A DNA stretch of 64,000 bases from Ectocarpus siliculosus (Eukaryota; Sar; Phaeophyceae; Ectocarpales; Ectocarpaceae), in contig FN649728.1 in NCBI GenBank assembly GCA_000310025.1, positions 440,595 to 504,594 on the forward strand, read 5' to 3'. Positions within the stretch are counted from its first letter, which is position 1. Each line of letters opens with the position of its first letter. The position numbers and the translations under genes are program-made. A model generated the notes under the pieces. It did no database searches and was not told the origin of the DNA. It saw only the letters and a list, made by a program, of their open reading frames with translations. Positions 47,088 to 58,744 of the stretch are shown here, in pieces.

Positions 47088-48833
47088 ACCAAGAATAATC
47101 GGCCCGCCTGACGACAAGAAGGACAACACGCCGTCGGCACTGCCCTCACGCGAGATATTAGGGGGTTGAGCCGGAGGTTTCGTAACTTGGCGTTGTGCAG
47201 CAGTGTAGCTGCTCTTATGAGAAACGTATTGTTGTATGAACGTTGTTCCTTGGCGGCACTATTCGACAAAGTTTGGTTCCGTGATGGGACGTGTATCGCG
47301 CGAACCGATGTGGTCGAGCCACATCAAATAGAATGGCGTCATCAACAGTCTGCAGGCGCGGGGGGCGCTCTGTCGAGTACAAAGGCGGGCGGGCAATAAA
47401 GAGTTTGCACTCAACTGGGATGATATGAATGAACGCGATGGTTTCTGCATGCTGAGTGCAAGCAGAAGAAGCCGCGCGTGGAACGCCACGTGAGCAGAAA
47501 ATAGAGACGGATATATTCCGTTTCTGGAACAGAGTAAGATCTACCGGACACGGGTGGACGCGTATGGACTGCGCGTCCTAATTACACCCGGACAATATCC
47601 TCGAGGGCGGAAGTCGTGGCCGGGCATTCATGCCATCTCGAGTATGTAGGAGGTACTGTCGTGCTGCTGTGTCGATGTCCATTGGAGAATGTTGCCGTTT
47701 CCGGCAGTACAACAAGACGGGTAGCATCTCCAATATGCTGCGCTTATTTTTCGCGCTTGGCTGTCACACTCGGGATACAATGTTTCCGAAGAAAAAATGT
47801 ACTTCGTGATAAAACCCACCAACGCTTTGATGCGGTTGTCCGCGCAGCTCTGACGCGACGAACGAAGTGTCCGGCGATTAAACAAGAGCAAGGCCCTGCA
47901 GGCCGGTGCGAACAGCAGGGTGGGTCCTGACGTACTACATGACACTGCGACACCTTCACTTTGTTTCGACCTGAACGAGTCAGCTGCTTTCAGTCGTTGC
48001 AGTTCAAACCCATTAAACCACGTGTAAACCTCACAACAACAAAGGCGTGTGCGGCGGAGTTTAGGCCTGGCCCTCTGTGGGGAGAGCCTCGGCAACTTCG
48101 TGCAGCCGTAGTCCACACGACACGTGCATCGCCAGGCAACGTTGTCGAGTGATTCAACTTGAGGTTTCGCATAATAATTCGTTGTTAACGCACAGACAAG
48201 CGAGTGAACGTCCCATTCAAGAAGGAATCGGGTTAGACTCTGTATTCCACGAGCAATCTACTTGCGAAAACGATCAGCCTACGCCCGCTGGAGAGCGGAC
48301 ATCCGCTCCCCACCCATCGATACAATCGAGAAAACGACAAATACACGCACCAATTCCGACAATACACGTGTACATTCGAACAACTCCACAATTCGAGTCA
48401 TCGACACCGCGTCTCCTCCGTCACAAGCAAAAATACATATAGAAAAAATATTGAAATTTTATCGGCCTCGACTGTGCAGCGCAAACAAAATTTGGCTCAA
48501 ACCCGCTCAAACATAACGTACAGAGCTCGATCTGGTCATGACAATCTGATAGGCAGCCAGTTGCCGATCCACTGACACTATCCCCTCAACTCACCCTCGA
48601 ACGACTGTCACGACAGTGATTCATACCTAATCCTAATCGGAAGCTATACACTACCGCACCGAGAGCCCCAAGAATCAATCAACCGATCGATATCAGCTCC
48701 ACCTTCCATATACCTAACAAAACGCTGTACTCGGGCATAACATAACGCTGTACGCGAGGCAACATTTGAGTCCTGTATGGAGAGCTTCGGGATTCAATCT
48801 CTCGAGACCGCATCATGACTCCATCGAGACCGA
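47088..48833. other. intergenic, nothing recognised
   Basis: This spacer lies between the metallothionein-like gene (+) and the transporter stop (-), so both 3' UTRs are expected here. Frames of up to 162 codons occur on both strands (for example minus 48116-47628) without domain features. Confidence 0.5.
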
Positions 48834-51800
48834 TCAGGTCCACATGTCCTCCTCCTTGTCGATCACCTCGAAGCCGTTCAGCGAGAACGACGACGAGGAC
48901 GTCGACGGCGACGACAGCGTCGCCCCCGTACTACCCGACACCTCCCGACCACCGGCCCCGCCTTCTCCTCCGTCCCTCGTCCGGACAGCACGACTACCTC
49001 CGCCCATGGTGGCCCCGCGGAATCCTGCGGCGACAACCCCTTCCTCCTCGGGGGGGTCGACGACGGAGTCGCCGCCGAGGCGGCGGAAGGGGCGAGGCAC
49101 GCAGGCCGCCGTCCTCCCCAAGCCGTGTCCGCTCCCGCGGCGGCCGGCTGGAGGAGATACACCTTCGGAGGGCTCCTCTCCCCGCCGTCCGCCCCCAGCG
49201 GCCGCCGCCGTCGCCGCCGGATACCCCGCCGGCGGTGCGGTTGTAGGCGGCGCACCAGCCCGGCGGGCAGCAAAGGCAGCGCTGTAGCTGGCGGTGGTAG
49301 CAGTGCCAACGATCGCGGGGGAGCCGAACGACGGAGGAGGAGGTGCGAACGGGACGCTTCGCGAAGCGGAGCGCCGCCGCTGCTGCTGCTGCTGCTGCAG
49401 CAATCCGGTAGACCTGCTACCGGCGGTGCTGCTGCTGCTGCTGTTGTTGTTCGAGGAAGCGGAGACTGGAGGGTAAGGCTGCTGTGATCCTGGTGATGGT
49501 GCACCAAATCTCCTTGGCGCAGTCTCAACTGTTCCTTCTACTCCCACGAAGGTCTCCGCGGGAAAATCATGGTTCCCCGTTTCGGGATAGCGGGCCTTTC
49601 TCCGGTCCTCGGGGGCATAGCCGCCGCTGTCTTGGCCTCGAGAACCGTCAGCGGCGAAGGAAGCAGCGGCAGTGGTGGCGTCGGCCGCGGCGGCGAAACC
49701 ACCGAAAGCTGCCGGTGGGGACAGCACCTCACTGCCGCCGTGGTGGTGAGGCTGACGAGACGGAAGCCCGAAGTTGCCATCGATGCCGACACCGCCGACA
49801 CCGTCTTCAAGCCGCTGCTGCTGCTGCTTGTCCTCTAGTTGCCCCGCGGCAGAAACGGTAGGAGGCGTTACGGTCGTCTCCGAAGGCCTCAACCCCATCC
49901 ACCTCCACGCGAAACCGGAGGGGGGCGCCCCATCGCCGTCCGCGGCGGCGGCGGCGGAGTCGGGGGCACTCAAGCTGTTGCTGTTTTTGCTTCTACGTCC
50001 GCCGCCGCCGCCGCCGTTGCCGTCCAACCCGCGCCTCCGGTCGCCAAGCTTGGTCCCCAGCAGCGGGACGAAAAGACCCGGCTTACCTCCTCCTCCTCCT
50101 CCTCCTCCTCCTCCTCCGGCCGCAGTCATCCCAACCGCGGGGCGACGGCTGGGGGGCGACGCCGAATAATCCTCCGCCCTACCGCCGTCGCCGCCCGCCG
50201 GGCCCGAGTACGAGGAGGAGCAGGAGGAAGAAGAAAGCGGAGCCGCCGCTGCCGGTGACGCGTCGTTGTCGCGGCGAAGGAGCCGGGGGAGCCTGCGGCG
50301 GTGGGGGGGAGGGGACGGGGGCACGAAGGAGATGGCTTCCTGCCCCCCGGCGGCGGCGGCGGTTGCGTCGCCCCCGGCCTCGCCACCGTCGTCGGCATCG
50401 CACGGGAGGCCTTCGGCGTTGTCCCCCGAGTTCAGGAGGGAGGACGTCGCCCTGCGAGAACAAACGGTTTCCGATCGGTGGGGCGGCTGTCTGGTCCAAC
50501 CACCTTTTCTGCGGTGTGTTTGATATGCACCAGTAACAGTAGCACCACAACGAGGCTACATGGCTGTGTGGTCAACTACCTTTTCTGCGGTGTGTTTGAA
50601 ATGTATCCGCACAATCGGGCTACATCGACACCACTGGGCACCTTGCCCCAAGAACGCGCGAGTCGCCTCGAGTGCAGACGCAAACAACGGCGTAATGAAA
50701 TAAATCGAGGTAGGTGGCATGGCATCGGATCGTCACATATCACCGTTTATCGTTCCCTCACAAAACTTGCAGCAAGCACCCTGGGTCTAACTCACGCCCT
50801 ACACACCGCTCCATGCGAGGAGGAGGACATCAGCCTTCCTCAGTCGGGACGCATTCATTCCTACACGACCACACAGCAAAAAATCACACCTCGTCAGCAC
50901 CACTCTATCCAACAACCATGTGCGAAGAAACCAAGAAAATTTTGAAGAACCACATCACAAGGTTCAGGCAAGACAGTCTTCTCTCCTCACCTTCCCCGGA
51001 CGTAGGCCCGGTAGAAATGAGCTGAGACGGCGAGCGTGGCGAGAGACATCCCCACGATGCGAGGGCCAGCGGCGGAGCCTCTGAGGGCAAGCAGCAGCAC
51101 GAACACCAGAGCAGCGCGCACGTACCCACTGCAAAGGGAGCGACAGCGACAGGTTGTGTCGGATGGAAATGGGGCGGCGGCGGAGAAATCCGGGCAGTAG
51201 ACCATCGTGTGGTGAACAGCGAGGGCACAAAGCGGCATAAACAAATACGCGTAGTGGGGGGGCGGGGGGGTACTGTTGATGTAGACGCATGCCGAAGTCG
51301 TTAGACCATTTAAGTAGTGGGGTCATTGGGACAGTAGACCATTGTGTGGGGAAAACAGCGAGGACACAAAGCCGCAAAACAAAGTATGCGTCGTGGTGGC
51401 GGCGGGGGCACTAGGAGAGTAGAAAAATCGCGAGCAGAAAATCTTTGGCACACAGCAGCAACAAAAATGCGTTCAAGGGTTAAAACTCCCACGAACGGTG
51501 CACGATGCGTCCCACCGGCCCGCTGAATAGAACAACAAACAGACGCAGGCGATGGAAGCACCCACTGCTGCGCGGGGGAGATGCACATGTATACTTGCAC
51601 ACACAGGTGTTCTATGGGCTGGGGCGTACACTGCAACAAGGGGGGCTGGACTGATGGCCGGCATCCAACGTTGCCTACATTGAGAAACAAAGGAAGACGC
51701 TCCTCGACAAAAATATTGCCAAAAAAAAAGACCCGGCACAGAATCGGCTGAACATCTGGAGACGGGCGTGGATAAACTGTACTCTTGCGGAATGTTCCCC

Positions 51801-54800
51801 GCACCTAAAACGGCCTGCACAGAGACAGGCAGGCGGGCAGGCAGGCAGGCAGGCAGGCAGGCAACACCAAACACACCACATCTCTCACGATGACACCTAC
51901 ACCATCAGCGTCCGCGTGGAGACGACGACCCGAGGTTGCCGTCGTCTCTCTGGACAATCAAGTTTGCCCCCCGCTCACCGCTCAAGACTTCAACACACCC
52001 TTCCCTTCCACCGCCGTGGCACAATCTCTGACGGGCAAACAGCCTGTCTGTGATCATATATTCGTATGTTCAACGAGTAAAGACCGCACCTAGAGATCGC
52101 GAACATGGTGGCCGAGAGCCTCGACAGCAGAGCGAACAGCACCAGCAGGTGCCCGTACAGGAACACCCCGTTCGCCAGCAGCAGGCACGCCAGCCTCGCC
52201 CTCTCCCTCCCCTCCCCCCAGTCGCCCGCTTCCCCGACCCCTATCCCGGCCCCCTCGCCGGACACGACGGGCCCCCCAGGCTGCTGCTGGTCTATCTCCA
52301 TGACTCCCACCCCCCAAAGGTGAGGCAGCAGGCGAGGAGAAAGGCCGGCGGCGGCACGAGGCACTTCCACTACTAACAAAATTAAGCACTGAGAGGGAGG
52401 GGGGGGGGGCACCGCGGGGAGGGGTGTAGTGGACGGCGAGATCATAAATTGTGGTTTTTCGTACCATGTATGCTGGTGCCTGTCTACAGTTCTCGGTGTA
52501 CAATTGACGTATCGGCAGGGGTGGGTCACGACCGACTGGAGGAAGGTTTCTCAGAGACGTGTCTTCGTTTCGTGCCACCGTCATCGCAGACGACAAAGAG
52601 CCTCCAAACCAAGCGCCATTGCACAGTTCGCCCTGGTGGGGCAACGCACCAGCAAGCGAGAAAAGAGGGCAAACACTTCCACAGATAACGGGTCCACCTC
52701 CTTGCTAGAGAGGGGTTTCCATTCGACCCGAGAGAGGGGGGGGGTCCCGCGCTTTGAACGCCGCCTCTCACCTGGAGACCCGCGGTCATCTTAGCACCGG
52801 AAAAGAGCGCCGATATCTCATCTAGGCCGTAGTCATCGAGCGCCATCTGAGAGCACCCCGAAACGTCACCCCAACCGCAATGAATGAGCGGGAACACAAA
52901 CGAGAGGCCGAAACGCGGAGCGAAGAGGGGGGGGGGGGAGCGCGAGAAACAAGCACGGGTGGGGCGACGCGGGGAACCAATCTTCCATAAAGCTCACGCA
53001 CATCAAAACCTATGTACTGATAGCCGATGTTGCTTTACTCCACGGGCGAAATAAGAACACAGCAAGAGAAGTTAACTTTCTTAGTTGGTGGTGAATCCTG
53101 TCGAAGAATCTAAATATCGCGCCGTATGTAACAGAAGAAAAGAGGGTACCTTAGCCGCGATGGCGCGAACGGCGAGAAGCATGTTGGCCGCCAGGCTCGC
53201 GCGGAGCCCCCCCCACCCGGCCCTAAGGTCCCCCGCTGTCGGGGTGGCCGCTAGCGCGAGGCCAAGGGCTAGCAGCAGGGTGGGCACCGATGCCAATCCC
53301 GGCCGCTGCATGCCCACGTTCAGGCTGCGAAAGGTGTAAGGGAGGGGAATGAAGAGGGCAAGAGAGGAAAATAAGAAATAAGAAAGAGGGAGAGAGACAA
53401 AAGGAGAGAGACAAAAGGAGGGGAGGCGGGGGGGCATTAACCTCGAAATACTCCCGACGCCGGAATGGCGCAAGGCTTTGAAGCCGAAATCAAATCATGA
53501 GACTAGCCAACGGACGTTTTGCCTCGAACCACTCCATTACTGCAGGGCACGAATCACTCCATTACTGCAGGGCAAGGATCAAGTCGGGCTTCGCATGAGG
53601 CCAGCTAAGGGAAGCGCAGGCGGGCGGCGGGTTGAGGACATCTTCGGGAGATGGTTTCGGCTGTTCGTGGTGGCGAGGGAGTTCCCAGACATGAGAGGGC
53701 GTGGAAAAGAGACTGTTGCTGCGTACACCCGCTGTTTCGGCCGCGTTGTGCATACTGCGTAGCCACTTCGAGATGTTGCGCTTTTGTGAGGGTGGGATGC
53801 TGTCAACTGACGAGGGCATAGAGCAGAGAGCACTGTCCATTCCTAACTAGATTGTTTTTTTATGACTGTCGGGCTAAAACACTCGCCGCGGTGGCAAAGC
53901 AGACGCGCGCGTGAGCTAAAGTGGTGTGGGGGAAGATAAAAATCAGGAACTGTTGGACCATCCACCATTTCCTCTGGCTACTCCCGCACCGCAGGTTTGC
54001 TCGGCTGGCTTGGCGACGCCGTGCGACTGGCCGTCTTGCTGCTCTAACCCTTACCCTAGCTCTTAGCTACTGGTACTACTGTAACTACGTAGAGACAGTG
54101 GCATCGCCTACCCTGGTGGTGATTACCGCCATGCCTATCGCATACGCCGCACGGCACTACTGAGTCACGACCACAGCCGTGCCGCACCGGTAACCGCCAC
54201 AAGACAGCGAACGGCAACATCTACTCGCACGGCAGCCAGGCCCTCTCCCCGTCTACAAGCAGTCTGCGCTGTCTATTGGTTGCGGTGGTTTATTGCCGTC
54301 CATCCTCGATTGCCCCGGCTCCTCCCACAACTCAAGCGGCTCCGCCACCGAACCCACCTCAAGAGGCAGAAAAACGCCGCTTCCGTGGAGCGCAGAACTT
54401 CCGCCGCGGCCGCACCGATGACACCGTAGCCGTGGTACTCCAGCCCGGTCCCCGCCAGATGCGCCGCCGCGAACACCAACAGGAACTTATTCCGCCGCGT
54501 CTGCCGAAACCGTGAGAACAGAGAGAGAGAGAGAGAGAGGGCACAAACAACGATGTAGGAGCACCGCAATCAGGCTGTTGTTGCGGCTGGAAGGAAGGGG
54601 GGGCACTCGGGCCAGCGGAGAGGAGAAGGGGGTGCGGTGTATCGACCAACATATGGTGCCGAGGACGGACAGGCAGGGCGCCATGATGTGTCTCGGGCGT
54701 AGGCAACGGGACAAAAATGGCAAACCACGGAGTTTCCCCGGGTTATCGATGGGCCTCGAGGGGGCTGACAACGCACACGAAACAAGCGAAGGGGCGGAAG

Positions 54801-54956
54801 CAGATCAAACGTGCAGATGGCTATTCTACAAAGTAACGGCGGTCATGTGCGTGTCTTGATGCACCTACCAGGCTTGGGGAGGGGAGGCCGGGAGTACTCC
54901 ACGAAAACCACTGCTACAAGACAAACAAAGGACAACAATGACAGCAGCAACCGCAG

Positions 54957-55021
<65 letters not shown>

Positions 55022-56209
55022 CCGCAGCAACAACAATTAACTCACCCGCTCCGCGTCGCTCAGCGCTCTGACTTCCGGCCTCCTAAAACGCCTCCAGAAC
55101 CTGGACATCAAAAACCCAACCCCGAGAGCCGCCAGGGTTTGCCACGCGCTCACGGTCACCACAGAGACTCCCTTACCCCACCCGGCCACCGCGGCTCCTC
55201 CGTCGCCCCCCTCCCCTCCATTGGCGCCGCCCCCCCACGACACCGCCGGGGGCACGCGCTCGTAGTACTCGACCTTGGAGCCAATGCCGCCGTCTGAAAG
55301 ATGGTCGTCTTCGTCTTCGAGCAGGGCGGTGTTGTCGGCGGCGGCGGCGCCAGCGGCGCCGCCCGTGGTGCCTATCTCGGCGGGGACGTCGCGTCCGGAC
55401 GTTCCGATCAAGCTCCCTCCTCTCGCCGAAGCGCTGGAGGGGTGGCGACGGGGGACTGACAGTCTCGTCCGCTGTCCCGCCAGAGCCTCCACTGAGGCGT
55501 TGTAGAGGGCGTACGTTAGCAGGGAAGCGAGGATCAGGGTCGCGATCGTGCCGGCGCTTGCGCTACCCCTCCCGTTGCCGCCGCCGCCGCCGCCGCCGCT
55601 TGACTGTTGTTGTTGCTGCTGTGGTTGTTGTTGCTGTTGGCGGTAAGTTTCGAACTGCTGCGTTGCTGGTGGTGGTGGTGGTAGTGGTCCTCCGTATCCG
55701 CCTCGTCCTTGTCTCCGACGGCCCCCCGCCTGAGGCTGCTGCGACGGCGGCTGCTGACCAGGGGCAAGGGAAAGCTGCCGGCCCTCAGCCAGGTGGAGCT
55801 CGGTCGACGAGGGGGGAGGGGCGTGCGCTGGGGCGGCCGCCGTTACCGCCAATGCCGTCGCGTTCGGCGGCGGCAGCGAGTAGGACGCGGGTTTCACCAC
55901 CCAGGCGGCGTTCGTTGCTAACGGCCGTGCCGCCGTCGCGGGAAGGTGATGGCCACCGCCGCTGACCCCTGCTGTAGCCGGGTAGTAAAATTGATGCGGC
56001 TGCTGCTCCGCCCCTGTTCTTGACGAGTGCGCGCCCACGGCCTCCGCAGGAGGGGGATCAAGGTGCTGCCGGTCTGCCGCCGCGGTGTTGGTGGATCTCC
56101 AGCTGCTGCTACCGGAACCCCCGCTGGTCGCGCCGCCGGCCTGGTTTGGCGGCCGCTTCCGCCAGCGGTTGGTGGACGAGCTCAGCATCATGTCCGCCTC
56201 ATGCTGCAT
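48834..56209 (-). CDS. TPT/DMT-superfamily transporter-like protein with very long low-complexity termini
   Basis: Minus-strand exons 56209-55046, 54500-54358, 53324-53150, 52846-52772, 52388-52090, 51128-50991 and 50451-48834 join without a phase conflict into about 1203 residues. Helices appear in order: TIATLILASLLTYALYNASV; WQTLAALGVGFLMSRFW; NKFLLVFAAAHLAGTG then VLRSTEAAFFCLL; VPTLLLALGLALAATP then LAANMLLAVRAIAAK; ACLLLANGVFLYGHLLVLFA then RLSATMFAIS; AALVFVLLLALRGS then IVGMSLATLAVSAHFYR. Their order and residues such as H-x-x-G, the S/T-E pair, SLAAN-x-x-x-x-x-R-x-x-x-K and the late LYxH helix parallel triose-phosphate-translocator (TPT) family proteins, which exchange sugar phosphates or nucleotide sugars across Golgi, ER or plastid membranes. 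The first exon is rich in Gln, Pro and Gly, and the last (about 538 residues) in Gly, Ala, Ser, Pro and Gln, ending FEVIDKEEDMWT. Substrate and location are unknown. Confidence 0.68.
51826..51863 (+). repeat. (AGGC)n microsatellite
   Basis: About nine AGGC/GGGC units lie inside an intron of the transporter gene. Confidence 0.9.
54521..54540 (+). repeat. (GA)n tract forming the polypyrimidine tract of the transporter exon 2 acceptor
   Basis: GAGAGAGAGAGAGAGAGAG on the plus strand reads as a CT run on the minus strand, about 20 nt before the acceptor at 54501-54503. Confidence 0.7.
54957..55036 (+). repeat. (CAA)n microsatellite
   Basis: More than twenty CAA units, ending about 10 bp from the first transporter exon's donor (GAGCGG|GTGAGT, minus strand). 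It lies in intron 1. Plus-strand poly-Gln or poly-Thr frames here are shadows. Confidence 0.95.
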
Positions 56210-56700
56210 GACGGCGCCCTATTGCTACTGTTTTCCGCGTGGTGGTATATGTTGGATAGCCTGGACACGGAGTTCCGGAGGGAAGGCGTGATTATAAGGT
56301 CGGACAAAAAGCCGCACGCGAAGATTGAAAAAACATGTTAGGAAACATAAATACAAACACAGAAAGACTACCCATTCGAGATAAAAGACCACAGTTGAAC
56401 GGTATGTGTTGAAGTCTTTACAGTGAATGGAGGGAAACCGTATCTTTCGCGCGAACCCAAGTCTAGTACATTGTATAGCTCGCGGCTCCAAACTGTAGGG
56501 ACGATAGAAAAGACATATTTTTCGAGCGAACCCAAGTCTAGTATGTCTTGTCGCGGCTCCAAACTGTAGGGGACCAATATTTTGCAAGCTAGCGTTACAC
56601 GTTATTGGTGAGAGGTAGGCTCGTGGGCTTGCTACGGGCCCTTGACATGTTCACGCCATCAGATGCATGATACTTCGGCTAGGACAGCTCGCCCGGACGG
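56210..56700. other. upstream region of the transporter gene
   Basis: The promoter and 5' UTR of the minus-strand transporter are expected here. An approximate 60-bp direct repeat with the core CGAACCCAAGTCTAGTA is present at about 56453 and 56523, each followed by TCGCGGCTCCAAACTGTAGG. No coding region is supported. Confidence 0.5.
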
Positions 56701-56719
56701 TTATTTATTTATTTATTTT

Positions 56720-56865
56720 TTTCTTAATATGACACAACGAATCCATCTCTATCATAGAAAAGAGCCTGAGACAGATTAGCAATGAATTCATAGCGTCAGA
56801 AAGTACCTGTATGTCTACGGTTTCCCAGACAGCATATAGGGACATCTCCCCTACGGATAACAGGC
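56720..56865 (-). repeat. dispersed repeat family, full-length inverted copy
   Basis: The reverse complement of this stretch matches 5218-5365 with only scattered differences (for example ACCGTAG for ATCGTAG, GATTCG for GTTTCG). The T-rich sequence at 56700-56723 corresponds to the A-rich tail of the other copy. Confidence 0.8.
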
Positions 56866-58744
56866 TCTTTTGTATTTTTTAATTTTCGGCGCTGATGTTT
56901 CCGACCCCCTGCTATTGCAATTCACCAGAAAGAGTTGCGGTGTCGAAAATGGAGGAGTTGGAACCATATGGTCGAGATCTCTCTGAAAAACAAACATTTG
57001 AGGTTGGCATCTCTTCTTGGGAGTATTCGAGCGTCGACAATCGGTCTACAGGGGGGGTGGTATCTTGTGTCACCTACGAGATAAGCCTTTCGGCGTTGAA
57101 TGCTATTGTAGTTACATTATTACTGCCGCACTTCCAAGGAAACTCGAACCCTCAATTTCTTACCAACTATTTTGTAAGCGGTGGCAATCTGTACAATGGC
57201 GAGAGGCACCGGGAAGAAATAATTCCTCCTTGCGGAGGGAAGCCTCGGAACAAGCTGCTGGTGCTGCGTGCCATCATCCCCTTGCCGTTCGTTGGGATTG
57301 TCGAATGATACAAGTTGTACATGTAGTACACGGTAACCTTGATCATCAGCTACGCTCCTCCGTTCACAGCAAAGGCCTGCGGCAGCTCTCCACGAGCAGC
57401 ATTTCAAGAGACCGACCCACTGCCTACTGCTGTACTAGCTATGCACTTCGTGACGGAAACCACCACGCCCAGCTGGCTCTCTGTGCTTGTCTGGTTGTAG
57501 GTTGTAGAGTTGAAGTACAACCGCCATGGAGCTCCAGCGCGAAACTCGTTTGGTTGGAGAGATTCGGTCACAGCTTAGAGACATTAACGACAGATCGGGT
57601 ACTTCGATACACCGGCGTCCATGACGTAACGAGGCAAGAGCGAATTGGGAGCAACGGGAGCGGCGGAGTGGGAGAAGCGTATCGTCATCCCGATTATCCC
57701 CTACACCAACGTACATACACAGCAGTTTTCTCTCTGAATCTCCGCTTGGGCGGCGGGGTGCAAATCTCCGCTTTTTCGGTGAGCCGACTAGGCCTCTCAC
57801 CTCTCGACGACCGCTTCTCCAACGCGTTCCCGAAGGGTTGGTGAGCCTTGGCCGCTCGCCACCCTGAGACAGGGGCAGCAGGAGAAACACACCAAGGTCT
57901 GTCCCCAAACACAATACCCAACACCTGCCCGACAGCTTGCCCGTTTTAGTAGTGTGGTGGTCTGCAACCTCGCAAGGCACGACTCTCAAGAAAAAAAAAA
58001 ACGCTGTGACTTTCTCTGTCCGCGTAGCCCCCAAGTTCGGTGCATTGCACGAAACCGTCGCGGGCTGTTCGTCGACGTTGACTGCTGTTGTTTGGAGCTG
58101 AGAGAATTATATCTGCGAGGGGTGCACCATGCGCCGGCATCCTCAAACTACTCATTCGTATACAGGCGCTGCTGCTGCATCCTGGCCATGAGCAGATGAG
58201 AAACTCGTGAAGGGATTTCGTGGTGAGGCATCTCGTCATGATGATGTTCTTGAGAGAAAATTAGCGGCTGACAGAGGATGGATATATATTTCACCTCGAC
58301 GCTATTGAACACCCTAATCAACCTTTTACGAGGGAGAAATAATGTCAAGTACAGCGATTGGTGTGGGGTCGGGGTAAAACGGAAGGCACACGCACTCCTT
58401 TTGTAGATTGAATGAAGATCACATCCACTATCCTCCGAACGATTGTATCTTCAATTTACGCGTACAGAGCGGCGGAACACAGACCTACCGTCCGTATACA
58501 AAATCTGCTTACAGTGTAGGGTTCAATGATGCAATAGCCGGGAGGCGGCAGGAGCGTGTTTACTGAAAGCAGCAATACTGCTGTAGTCGATTTCCTCGCG
58601 AGGTGGCAAAGCAGAGATAAACGCGACCTGGACTAACCTCCCGCCTCGAACTTGGGTGTATCCTTCAAGTCACGCCTCACGATCGACACCTACAGTAGAC
58701 TACTACACATACATCTACCTGTTCAACCAAGATCCTCCACCACG
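56866..58744. other. intergenic, no gene recognised
   Basis: A 275-codon plus-strand frame (57017-57844) and a 199-codon minus-strand frame (58034-57435) overlap. Neither shows a domain or clean splice signals. The stretch at 57035-57080 is related to the reverse complement of 25933-25980, pointing to old mobile-element sequence. Confidence 0.4.

Noticed and set aside
48766-50945. Several plus-strand frames of 120-214 codons
   Set aside because: They are antisense shadows of the transporter's GC-rich last exon.
54811-55297. Poly-Gln and poly-Thr frames on the plus strand
   Set aside because: They are translations of a CAA microsatellite in an intron and of sequence antisense to a transporter exon.
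57017-57844. 275-codon plus-strand open frame
   Set aside because: No domain, no codon bias; overlaps a 199-codon minus frame; part is repeated elsewhere in inverted form.
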